A program made the translations under genes and the position numbers. Of a stretch of DNA of 64,000 nucleotides, positions 47,151 to 55,037 are shown in pieces; within the stretch, counting starts at the first letter, position 1, and each line of letters starts with the position of its first letter. Source of the stretch: Spirochaetales bacterium (lineage in GTDB: Bacteria; Spirochaetota; Spirochaetia; SZUA-6); contig JALUUM010000027.1 in assembly GCA_027021365.1 (NCBI GenBank), positions 248,001 through 312,000 on the forward strand. Direction: 5' to 3'. Under the pieces are notes generated by a model, which worked only from the letters and a program-made list of their open reading frames with translations, did no database searches and was not told the origin of the DNA.

Positions 47151-47687
47151 ATGGAGAACAGTGAAGAGAAAAGAGTGGTAGAGGACATAAAATCGGTTTT
47201 TAAGGATGCCGAGTGCAGGATAAAACGGGAACGCAGGGTGGAGGTAAAATTGGCAGCGGATAAACTCCTGGAGTTTGCCCTGCGAATGCAGAAGAACTGG
47301 GATTTTCCCCACCTTTCTGCAATAAGTTGTGTGGATTGGATAGATGAAAACGAGTTCGAGCTTGTCTATCATTTCTGGAGTTACTCGAGGAAGGTCCTTG
47401 TCAGTGCCAGAATAAGAATTCCGAGAGAGAATGAACCACACTTTGAAACACTGACACATCTGTGGCAACCGGCGAGGTTTTTTGAGAGAGATATACATGA
47501 AATGTTCGGTATAGTTTTCGATGGTAATGATGACCTGGAGAAATTCATTCTGACAGAGTGGAAGGGACCCCCTCCGATGAGAAAGGATTTCATCACCCGT
47601 GAATTTGCACTCAATTTCTATCATTTCAAGGAATACAGGCCTGAATGGTTAAAAGAGTTAGAGAAATCGGGAGAGATAAATGAGTGA
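47151..47687 (+). CDS. NuoC/MbhK-like subunit
   Basis: 178 residues from ATG 47151 (MENSEEKRVVED; SD CAGGAAGGA); the frame is open into the previous gene but unused. 30-kDa-subunit fold with FPHLSAISCVDWIDENEFEL and the signature ERDIHEMFGIVFDGNDDLEK, which packs on the catalytic subunit. Its stop overlaps the next ATG by 8 bases (ATGAGTGA). Confidence 0.93.
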   Translation: MENSEEKRVVEDIKSVFKDAECRIKRERRVEVKLAADKLLEFALRMQKNWDFPHLSAISCVDWIDENEFELVYHFWSYSRKVLVSARIRIPRENEPHFETLTHLWQPARFFERDIHEMFGIVFDGNDDLEKFILTEWKGPPPMRKDFITREFALNFYHFKEYRPEWLKELEKSGEINE

Positions 47688-48795
47688 AATTAAAGAAAGA
47701 AGGGAATACGAACTCTTTATTGGCCCCAACCACCCTGGTATCGAGGGTAACTATGCTATGAAATTGACCCTCGAGGGTGACAGAATTGTAAAGGCAAAGA
47801 CGGAAGGCGGGTTCCTGCACCGTGGATTCGAGAAGTTGATGGAGGAGAGACTCTACATCCAGAATATTGCAATTGTGTGCAGAATCTGTGTTCCGGACCC
47901 GGATCCCAACGAAGAAAACTATGCCAGGGCAATAGAAGAGATAGCTGGTATTGAAGTACCAATAAGGGCAAAATACATAAGAACGCTTGTACTTGAGCTT
48001 TCGAGGATGGCCTCGCACCTTTTCACTTTTGGCGGTCATGCTGGAACTATAGGACTCTATACGATGCCCAACTGGTCCATAGCTGACAGGGACAGGATTA
48101 TGGAACTCTTCGAGGAACTCACCGGAGCAAGGGTATATCACATATATATCCTGCCGGGAGGAGTAAGGCGGGATCTTCCTGCCGGTTTCAAGAAGAGAGT
48201 GACGGAGGTGATGGATTACATAGAGAGCAGGCTACCCTACTATGATGATCTCTTTTTCAACAATGCGATACTCCATAAAAGGGCAAGGGGTATCGGCAAG
48301 ATGAGCAGAGAGGATGCAATAAGGTGGGGTGCAACAGGGCCTACTTTAAGGGCCTGTGGTGTTGCAGCTGATGTGAGGAAAGATGATCCCTATGAAGCGT
48401 ATCCAATGGTAGATTTTGATATTCCCGTTAGAACGGAGGGAGATGCCCTTGCAAGGTTGCTGGTAAGACGTGCAGAACTGGAACAGAGCATAAGAATTAT
48501 AAGACAGATTATCGAGAATATTCCGGAAGGTTCCGTGTGGAACAAGATACCCAATCCCCTGAAATGGAAGGTTCCTCCCGGCACTGCATATGTCCGCTCT
48601 GAATCTTCCAAGGGTGAGTATGCATATTATATGGTGAGTAACGGCGGAAAGTATCCCTATCGGGTTCATGTAAGAGGAGCCTCTGTTACCCATGGTGTTC
48701 ATATACTGGAGAACCTGCTCGTTGGAAGCAGGATAGAGGATGCATCCCAGATCATGTTCAGCCTGGATGCCTGTCCGCCTGAGATTGACAGGTAA
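47680..48795 (+). CDS. NuoD/MbxL-like catalytic subunit lacking a complete [NiFe] site
   Basis: 371 residues. Homologue of the large subunit of group 4 [NiFe] hydrogenases (GGFLHRGFEKLMEERLYIQN, LELSRMASHLFTFGG). In hydrogenases the metal is held by RICGxC near the start and DPCxxC at the end. Here the first motif is CRICVPDPDPNE, with C70 kept and the partner replaced by D73, and an extra C67; the last is SLDACPPEIDR, C365 kept and partner replaced by E368. With only one ligand per pair, a NiFe centre is unlikely. This matches Mbx/Mbs-type enzymes, where reduction happens elsewhere, e.g. at the proximal cluster. Electron acceptor unknown (sulfane sulfur or NADP via the next protein). Confidence 0.9.
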   Translation: MSEIKERREYELFIGPNHPGIEGNYAMKLTLEGDRIVKAKTEGGFLHRGFEKLMEERLYIQNIAIVCRICVPDPDPNEENYARAIEEIAGIEVPIRAKYIRTLVLELSRMASHLFTFGGHAGTIGLYTMPNWSIADRDRIMELFEELTGARVYHIYILPGGVRRDLPAGFKKRVTEVMDYIESRLPYYDDLFFNNAILHKRARGIGKMSREDAIRWGATGPTLRACGVAADVRKDDPYEAYPMVDFDIPVRTEGDALARLLVRRAELEQSIRIIRQIIENIPEGSVWNKIPNPLKWKVPPGTAYVRSESSKGEYAYYMVSNGGKYPYRVHVRGASVTHGVHILENLLVGSRIEDASQIMFSLDACPPEIDR

Positions 48796-48824
48796 ATAAA
48801 CGAATTGCTATCAAGGAGCTGTCT

Positions 48825-51110
48825 ATGGCAGAAGATAAAAACGGTAACGGAAAGATGGTAAAGGAGAAGAGAACAAGTATTCTGAAACCATTCAGGGCTC
48901 TTAAGTTCATTGCGGAGAAACCGGTTACAATCAGGGTACCATATGAGACGCGACCTACTTCGCCACGATACAGGGGGTTCCATGTAAATGATTGGGACAA
49001 ATGTATCGGTTGTGGTACCTGTGCCGAGATATGTGATAACGATGCCATAAGGATGATAGAGATCCCTACCCTTGAAAAGGGGGTGGGAAAGACAAACCTC
49101 CGACCGGCAATCGATTACGGAAGGTGCTGCTTCTGTGCACTCTGTGTCGATATATGTACCACCAATTCACTCTCCATGACGCAGGAATATACCCATATCG
49201 ACTCGGAAACGGACAGTTTCTACATTCTTCCCGACAAGGAGGGAATTCATAAAAAGGCATTTCCCCTCGGATATACTGCAGACAAGGATATAAACTTCCT
49301 CGATCTCGAAAGAGTAACGATGGAACAGCTTACCGCCGAGGAGAGAATCGATTCCTTCGTTGAGATCGTTAAGGGATACTCGAGAGAGCAGGCGGTAAAG
49401 GAAGCCTCACGCTGCGTTGCCTGTGGTATCTGTACCGATACCTGTCCTGCTCACATGGATATTCCGGAATACATCGAGGCTATCTGGAATGACGATGTGG
49501 AGGAATCTGCTCGCCAGATATACAGGACGAATCCTCTTCCTGAGGTTTGCGGAAGGGTATGTACTCATAAATGCGAAACTGCGTGCAGCATAGGTGTAAG
49601 GGGAGAGCCCATTGCAATCAGATGGCTCAAGCGTTACGCCATGGACAATGTAGCGCTGGAGGATTATGAGAGGGTAATAGGAAGCAAGGTTGTAAAGAGT
49701 GTCAACAAGAAGGTAGGAATTGTAGGGGCAGGACCTGCAGGACTCTCTGCTGCGTACTACCTTTCATTAATGGGATACAAGATAACGGTTTACGATGCAT
49801 ATCCCAAGCCGGGCGGTATGATGCGATATGGAATACCGGAGTACAGGCTCCCGTACGATCAGTTGGACAAAGACATAGCCTATATAGAGAAGATGGGAGT
49901 GGAATTTGTCTGCAATACCAGGGTGGGAAAGGACATTACGCTGGAAGAGCTACATGATAAGTATGATGTTGTAATGATAGCGACCGGTCTGCACCTGGGA
50001 AGAAGTACCAGAGTGGAAGGATCGGATCACCCCGATGTATTTCAGGCAATAGATCTTCTAAGAAAGATAACCCTCGGTGAAGATATAAAGGTCACGGAAA
50101 AGATAGTAGTGATTGGCGGCGGAAATGTTGCAATGGATATTGCAAGGTCTCTTGCGAGGCTACAGAAACAGAAATACGGTAAGGTGGATCTGACCGTCAC
50201 ATCTCTGGAGACGAGGGATATAATGCCTGCCGATGAAGAGGAGATCGTGGAATCCGAGGAAGAGGGTATAGTTTTCTATCCGGGAAGGGGACCCAAGGCT
50301 GTAGCAATTGAAAACAATAAGATCAAGGGACTCGAGACAGTCAAATGTACGAGGGTCTTCGATGAAAACGGAGCATTCTCACCTCGATTCGATGAGTCTG
50401 ACAGGCTCTTTCTCGAGGGCAGCATGATAGTGGAAGCCATTGGACAGGCTCCGGACATGGAATACCTGGGTTCCTTCAAGGACAAGCTCGAGTACGCAGG
50501 TAGAAGAATAAAGGTAGATGAGTACTATCAGACAAACCTGCCCTGGCTCTATGTTGCAGGTGATATCGTAAAGGGTCCCGATGTGATCAACGGAATAGAA
50601 AGCGGGCATTTGGCTGCCCTTGGTATAGATCAGTATCTTGCCAACAGGGAAATCAAGAGGATAGATGATGTTAATGAAGTGCTGGATATAGCACTAAAAT
50701 TCGAGGAAGATTCGCTTGCCTTCTATGAGAACTATGAAAATAAATTCAAAGGGACGGCAAGTATCATTGTGAGAGAACTCATTGAAAAAGCGAAGAGTCA
50801 CAAAGAAAGGATCGAGAAATTCAAGAGGAACAGGAATGTTCAGATATTCATGACCAACCGTTTGAGCAGAGAACAGAACGAGTACGCCTTTGCCTATGTG
50901 ATGGAAAAACCGGAAGTCAACGATGGTAAGTCGGAAGGGGAATTTCTCAAGTACTCGCTGGATCGAACCATCAAGGCTTACACCTTCTACAAGGATTTCG
51001 AAAAAATGGTCAAATACAAGGAGCTAGAGTTCATGCTCAAACTATTCGAAACAGAGGAGAACAAGTGCAGAGAAAAGCTTGAATCTCTAATAGGAAAGAA
51101 GGAGCGTTAA
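48825..51110 (+). CDS. fusion of NuoI-like ferredoxin, NfnB/GltD-type flavoprotein and ferritin-like domain
   Basis: 761 residues. Residues about 20-125: two [4Fe-4S] ferredoxin domain like MbhN/NuoI (C60, C63, C66, C70; C101, C104, C107, C111). Residues 180-260: Fe-S domain of GltD/NfnB (C197, C200, C203, C207; C242, C246, C250, C254). Residues 295-610: FAD site GAGPAGLS (301-308) and NAD(P) site GGGNVAMD (431-438). Residues 616-757: four-helix segment like rubrerythrin (FEEDSLAFYE, EKAKSHKERIEKF, SLDRTIKAYTFYKDF, ETEENKCREKL), but its ligands are incomplete, so it may be structural. The protein would wire NAD(P)H to the Mbx-like arm. 29 bases after the large subunit. Confidence 0.88.
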   Translation: MAEDKNGNGKMVKEKRTSILKPFRALKFIAEKPVTIRVPYETRPTSPRYRGFHVNDWDKCIGCGTCAEICDNDAIRMIEIPTLEKGVGKTNLRPAIDYGRCCFCALCVDICTTNSLSMTQEYTHIDSETDSFYILPDKEGIHKKAFPLGYTADKDINFLDLERVTMEQLTAEERIDSFVEIVKGYSREQAVKEASRCVACGICTDTCPAHMDIPEYIEAIWNDDVEESARQIYRTNPLPEVCGRVCTHKCETACSIGVRGEPIAIRWLKRYAMDNVALEDYERVIGSKVVKSVNKKVGIVGAGPAGLSAAYYLSLMGYKITVYDAYPKPGGMMRYGIPEYRLPYDQLDKDIAYIEKMGVEFVCNTRVGKDITLEELHDKYDVVMIATGLHLGRSTRVEGSDHPDVFQAIDLLRKITLGEDIKVTEKIVVIGGGNVAMDIARSLARLQKQKYGKVDLTVTSLETRDIMPADEEEIVESEEEGIVFYPGRGPKAVAIENNKIKGLETVKCTRVFDENGAFSPRFDESDRLFLEGSMIVEAIGQAPDMEYLGSFKDKLEYAGRRIKVDEYYQTNLPWLYVAGDIVKGPDVINGIESGHLAALGIDQYLANREIKRIDDVNEVLDIALKFEEDSLAFYENYENKFKGTASIIVRELIEKAKSHKERIEKFKRNRNVQIFMTNRLSREQNEYAFAYVMEKPEVNDGKSEGEFLKYSLDRTIKAYTFYKDFEKMVKYKELEFMLKLFETEENKCREKLESLIGKKER

Positions 51111-51608
51111 ATGAGAAAGGTAAAGGGTTTCATTCTTTTATGGCTTTTCACTATGATAGCATGGGTGCTGGGAACCGGCACCTTCAGGATCGACGAGCTT
51201 GTAACGGGACTGGTGCTCTCCTTTGGTGTTGTAGTGCTCTTTGCATCCTTCACCAGCCTGTACAGGGATATAAAGATCACGCCGAAGTCCATTGTTTTAA
51301 TGCCGGTGTACCTGATTGTTTTTCTCTGGGAAATGATAAAATCAAACATCGATGTGGCATTGCGAGTTATCAATCCTGCTATGCCAATAAAACCTGGTGT
51401 AGTGCAGCTGAAAACGAGGCTTCACAGTCCTCTCGCAAAATTGATACTCGCCAACTCGATAACTTTGACACCGGGTACATTGACGATGGATGTAAAGGAT
51501 GACAGCCTCTTCATTCACTGGATAGATGTTGAGGCAGAAAATATAGAAGAAGCCACCAGGAAAGTAGGGTGGAAATTTGAAAGGATTCTAAAGGAGATTA
51601 TCCAATGA
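51111..51608 (+). CDS. Mrp antiporter subunit E (MnhE-like)
   Basis: 165 residues, start directly after the fusion gene stop. Two to three N-terminal membrane helices (with LLWLFTMIAWVLG-like FILLWLFTMIAWVLGTG and VLMPVYLIVFLWEMIKSN) and a cytoplasmic domain with NSITLTPGTLTMDVKDD, the MnhE/MrpE signature. Membrane module of the ion-pumping arm. Stop overlaps next start. Confidence 0.92.
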   Translation: MRKVKGFILLWLFTMIAWVLGTGTFRIDELVTGLVLSFGVVVLFASFTSLYRDIKITPKSIVLMPVYLIVFLWEMIKSNIDVALRVINPAMPIKPGVVQLKTRLHSPLAKLILANSITLTPGTLTMDVKDDSLFIHWIDVEAENIEEATRKVGWKFERILKEIIQ

Positions 51609-51856
51609 TAATCACTATTTCATTGATCTTGATAGGTATAGCAGTTTTTCTCTCTTTTCTCAGGCTTTTGATAGGCCCGACAGTATCTGACAGGTTACTT
51701 GCAGCCGATACGCTTACCACTATAACTGCCGCATCGATAGTACTGGTTGCCTTCGTGCTGGGCAGGCTCATCTACATGGATGTGGCGATAGTCTATGCTG
51801 TGATAGGTTTTGTCGGAGTGGTAACGGTTGCAAGATATCTGGAAGGAGGCATTTAA
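51605..51856 (+). CDS. Mrp antiporter subunit F (MnhF-like)
   Basis: 83 residues, three membrane helices. Family signature RLLIGPTVSDRLLAADTLTT. ATG overlaps the stop of the E subunit (ATGA). Small structural subunit of Mrp antiporters. Confidence 0.93.
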   Translation: MIITISLILIGIAVFLSFLRLLIGPTVSDRLLAADTLTTITAASIVLVAFVLGRLIYMDVAIVYAVIGFVGVVTVARYLEGGI

Positions 51857-52186
51857 GTGGAAATAGCAGGACAGGTTCTGGTATTGATAGGTGCGATATT
51901 TCTCTTCCTCGGTTCCCTTGGAATCATAAGAATGCCCGATGTTTTCAACAGGCTGCAGGCAGGCACAAAGGCAACGACTCTTGGAGCCCTCTCGCTTATA
52001 ATAGGTGTCGGCCTAATGAATACCGCTTTTCTCTGGAAGGCAATAGTCCTTGTCGTTTTCGTGGTTCTTACCAATCCTATCAGCAGCAGTACCATTGCAA
52101 GGGCAAGTTATAAGATGAAGGTTCCAATGTTTAAGGGTACCATCAAAAAGATGGAAGAATCTTTCCTGGAGGAGGAAGAGAAATGA
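51857..52186 (+). CDS. Mrp antiporter subunit G (MnhG-like)
   Basis: 109 residues, GTG start directly behind the F subunit stop (SD GGAAGGAGG). Three membrane helices with LGIIRMPDVFNRLQAGTKATTLG, the MnhG signature (short quote: RMPDVFNRLQA). Four-base overlap (ATGA) with next gene. Confidence 0.93.
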   Translation: MEIAGQVLVLIGAIFLFLGSLGIIRMPDVFNRLQAGTKATTLGALSLIIGVGLMNTAFLWKAIVLVVFVVLTNPISSSTIARASYKMKVPMFKGTIKKMEESFLEEEEK

Positions 52187-52422
52187 TCAATTATTTCTTT
52201 CTTTTGCTTGTTATCGTTATGCTTGGATCAGCCATCGCCATAATATTCATTAGGAACCTCCTCGCAGCAGTGATAGTGGTGACAGTGGTGAGCCTGGTAG
52301 CATCGATACTCTTTATTTTCATTGCATCACCGGATGTGGCAATAACAGAGGCAACGATAGGTGCTGCTCTGACAACTGTTATATTTGTTCTCGCACTTTC
52401 CAGAACAAAGAAAAAAACTTGA
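52183..52422 (+). CDS. MbhD-like / MnhB-N-like membrane subunit (DUF4040)
   Basis: 79 residues, two to three membrane helices. The motif ASPDVAITEATIGAALTT is the DUF4040 signature that in Mrp systems is at the end of MnhA and in Mbh/Mbx is the separate MbhD. Its occurrence as a stand-alone gene argues for an Mbh/Mbx-type rather than a plain Mrp operon. Confidence 0.9.
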   Translation: MINYFFLLLVIVMLGSAIAIIFIRNLLAAVIVVTVVSLVASILFIFIASPDVAITEATIGAALTTVIFVLALSRTKKKT

Positions 52423-52442
52423 AGAGATAGGGAATAGGAGCA

Positions 52443-53159
52443 ATGAGAAGATTTTTTAGCCTGATATTGATTATTGGTTTCGGATTCTATCTGGTAACTG
52501 TAATTGGCCGTATTCCCTTTGCCGCCACGGGTGAAGCAAAGGGAAGTGTAGGGGTACAGATAGTAAATGATACAGTAAATGATACGGGAGCTGCAAATGC
52601 CGTTACGTCGGTGGTTGTACTTTACAGGGGATTTGATACCCTTGGTGAGGTTACGGTACTCTTTCTTGCAGCGCTCGGTATGTCGTTACTGTTGAAGGGG
52701 ACAGAGGAGGTAAAGGCCAGGGTTTTCGACGAGAGCTTTATCCTGAAGACGGGAAGTTATCTCCTGTTTCCCTTTATTGTACTGTTTGGCCTTTACATCA
52801 TCGTACATGGTCATCTTACACCGGGGGGTGGTTTCCCGGGAGGCGTGGTAATTGCAACGGCCTTCTTTATAATAGTGATGACATCGGAGATGGTAAGACT
52901 GCGGGAGAATCTTGTATCGATACTGGAGAGTCTTGCCGGCTTGACCTTCATAGCACTGGGTATAGCAGGCCTTCTAGGAACAAAGAATTCCTTCCTTGCA
53001 AACTTCATGGGTAAGGGAGTTTTCAACACAATTTTGAGTGCCGGTATAATACCATTCATCTATGCAGCAATCGGTATAAAGGTGGGTTCCGAATTGACAG
53101 GAGCGGTAGGTTCCATGTTCCTCTCCCCATTCGGAAAACAGGAGGAGGCAGGAGAATGA
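52443..53159 (+). CDS. fused MbhE-MnhB-like subunit
   Basis: 238 residues. The N-terminal about 95 residues with VTSVVVLYRGFDTLGEVTVL match MbhE, and the rest with HGHLTPGGGFPGGVVIATAF matches MnhB/MbhF. In archaeal Mbh these are two genes. About six membrane helices. Part of the ion-translocating Mrp-like arm. Ends with an ATGA overlap on the next gene. Confidence 0.88.
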   Translation: MRRFFSLILIIGFGFYLVTVIGRIPFAATGEAKGSVGVQIVNDTVNDTGAANAVTSVVVLYRGFDTLGEVTVLFLAALGMSLLLKGTEEVKARVFDESFILKTGSYLLFPFIVLFGLYIIVHGHLTPGGGFPGGVVIATAFFIIVMTSEMVRLRENLVSILESLAGLTFIALGIAGLLGTKNSFLANFMGKGVFNTILSAGIIPFIYAAIGIKVGSELTGAVGSMFLSPFGKQEEAGE

Positions 53160-53521
53160 GTAATCTTATAACCATAGAGAATATCGTATATTTGGCTTCT
53201 TTTGGTTTGATTTTGATCGGACTTTTTATAGTATTTTCAGACAAGAACCTTGTAAAACTTGTCATCGGGCTGGATATTGCTGAGACGGGAGTAAATATCC
53301 TTCTTGTATCGACAGGGTATATTCAGGGAAAAACTGCTCCTATCTTTTCCAGGACAGGGCTTAAGGCTTCACAGATGGTGGATCCCGTACCGCAGGCCCT
53401 GGTACTGACAGCAATAGTAATAGGATTCGGCGTGACGGCACTTGCGCTAGCCCTGGTTGTGAGACTTTACCAGAAAACGGGTACACTAGATGTTTCGGAA
53501 ATAAGGGGGTTAAAGTGGTAA
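53156..53521 (+). CDS. Mrp antiporter subunit C (MnhC/NuoK-like)
   Basis: 121 residues, three membrane helices, with KNLVKLVIGLDIAETGVNIL (the NuoK-type Glu on helix 2) and DPVPQALVLTAIVIGFGVTA. Homologue of complex I NuoK, which bridges the redox arm and antiporter subunits. Overlaps both neighbours. Confidence 0.93.
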   Translation: MSNLITIENIVYLASFGLILIGLFIVFSDKNLVKLVIGLDIAETGVNILLVSTGYIQGKTAPIFSRTGLKASQMVDPVPQALVLTAIVIGFGVTALALALVVRLYQKTGTLDVSEIRGLKW

Positions 53522-55023
53522 ATCCTATTCTTTTGATCATAATACCATTGGCTACGGCATTCTTTATTCCTCTATTAGCTATTGTCTGGAAAAACGGTTC
53601 CAGGTATCTTGCCCTCCTGGCTGCACTCGCCAATGTGCTCATAGGGATAAAACTGCTTCCCTATGTACTGGAAAAACCGATTCATGTAACGATCGCAGGT
53701 TTCAAGGCTCCAATAGGAATAGATCTACTGGCAGGACCCCTGGGGATCGTATTTTCCCTTATAATATCGATAACCGGTTTCCTCGTTCTCATTTACTCGA
53801 TTGGTTATATCAGAGACGAGAGTATTAACAAGTACTACACACTCTTCCTCTTACTCCTTACCGGTTCGACGGGGATGGTTCTTACCAATGATATTTTCAA
53901 CCTCTTCGTATTCTTCGAGATACTCTGCATTTCCTCCTATATACTTGTTGCATACAACCGGGATGAGCATGGACTGGAGGCTGCAATAAAATACCTCGTG
54001 CTTGGTTCCGTGGGTTCTCTTCTCTTTCTCATTGCGATTGCCATTATCTATTTGAAGCTTGGAACCCTCAATATGGCTGACATATCCGACAAATTCGATG
54101 CACTTGGCGGAAGTTACAGGATGATGGTTGTTGTGCTAATTCTTTCCGGCCTGGGAGTCGAGGCTGCCATTTTTCCGTTGAACAGCTGGCTTCCCGATGC
54201 CCATTCTTCCGCACCATCCTCGATAAGTGCTCTGCTTTCGGGGTTCGTAATAGAAGTGGCTTTGATAGTCGTTATGAAGCTTGTTTATTCCGTTTTTCAT
54301 GCAATGCAGGTGCTGAATGCTTTGGCCGTTGTCGGTGTAATAACCTTACTTGTCGGAGAATTTGCCGCTTTCAGGCAGGAGAATATAAAGAGGGTGCTTG
54401 CATATTCCAGTATCGGACAGGTAGGATTGATACTTCTCGCGCTCAGCATCAATTCAAAAGCGGGAATAAGCGCGGCCGTGTTACAGATAATAAATCATAC
54501 CGCATCGAAATCCATCCTGTTCCTGGTAAGCGGATACTTCATACTGAAGACAGGTTCATACAGGTACTCAGACTATAGTGGAATAGCAAAGAGGATGCCT
54601 GTAAGCAGTTTACTATTCGTGCTTGCTGCTCTTTCGTTGATTGGTGTCCCTCCTTTCCTTGGTTTTTTCAGTAAGCTTCAGATAGTGATGGCAGCAGCCG
54701 CAAGGGGTTCGACTTTCTATGTATCTCTTGTATCGCTGGTCCTTCTGGGAACGATCGTTGAAGGGGCCTACTTCTTGAGGATAGCCCAGGTTCTCTACTT
54801 TGGGAGGCAGCAGGATACCGATTCCGGTTGGCTTGAAACGGGAAATGCCGCGGGAATAGACATGGAAAGTGTCGGTAATGCCCCTGTAAGTGCAGTGATA
54901 CCGGTACTCCTGCTGGGTATCGTTGTCGTATTCGGATTTCTCTTCTTGACGAACTTGAATGGTGTTACAGGCAGTATTGCGGGTGAAATAACCAGGGCTT
55001 TGAGCCTTGCTTCATTATTTTAA
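53515..55023 (+). CDS. MnhD/NuoN-like proton or sodium pumping subunit (first)
   Basis: 502 residues, GTG start inside the C subunit end. About 14 membrane helices. Antiporter-type motifs NLFVFFEILCISSYILVAYN (TM5 Glu), NSWLPDAHSSAPSSISALLS, ENIKRVLAYSSIGQVG. Ion-translocating channel. It is one of two such subunits in the operon; Mbx-type complexes have two, Mbh has one. Confidence 0.95.
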   Translation: MVNPILLIIIPLATAFFIPLLAIVWKNGSRYLALLAALANVLIGIKLLPYVLEKPIHVTIAGFKAPIGIDLLAGPLGIVFSLIISITGFLVLIYSIGYIRDESINKYYTLFLLLLTGSTGMVLTNDIFNLFVFFEILCISSYILVAYNRDEHGLEAAIKYLVLGSVGSLLFLIAIAIIYLKLGTLNMADISDKFDALGGSYRMMVVVLILSGLGVEAAIFPLNSWLPDAHSSAPSSISALLSGFVIEVALIVVMKLVYSVFHAMQVLNALAVVGVITLLVGEFAAFRQENIKRVLAYSSIGQVGLILLALSINSKAGISAAVLQIINHTASKSILFLVSGYFILKTGSYRYSDYSGIAKRMPVSSLLFVLAALSLIGVPPFLGFFSKLQIVMAAAARGSTFYVSLVSLVLLGTIVEGAYFLRIAQVLYFGRQQDTDSGWLETGNAAGIDMESVGNAPVSAVIPVLLLGIVVVFGFLFLTNLNGVTGSIAGEITRALSLASLF

Positions 55024-55037
55024 AGCTTGGAGGAATT

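Noticed and set aside
47680..48795. [NiFe] hydrogenase large subunit
   Set aside because: The family is right, but one Cys of each CxxC metal pair is replaced by Asp or Glu, so a working hydrogenase is not supported.
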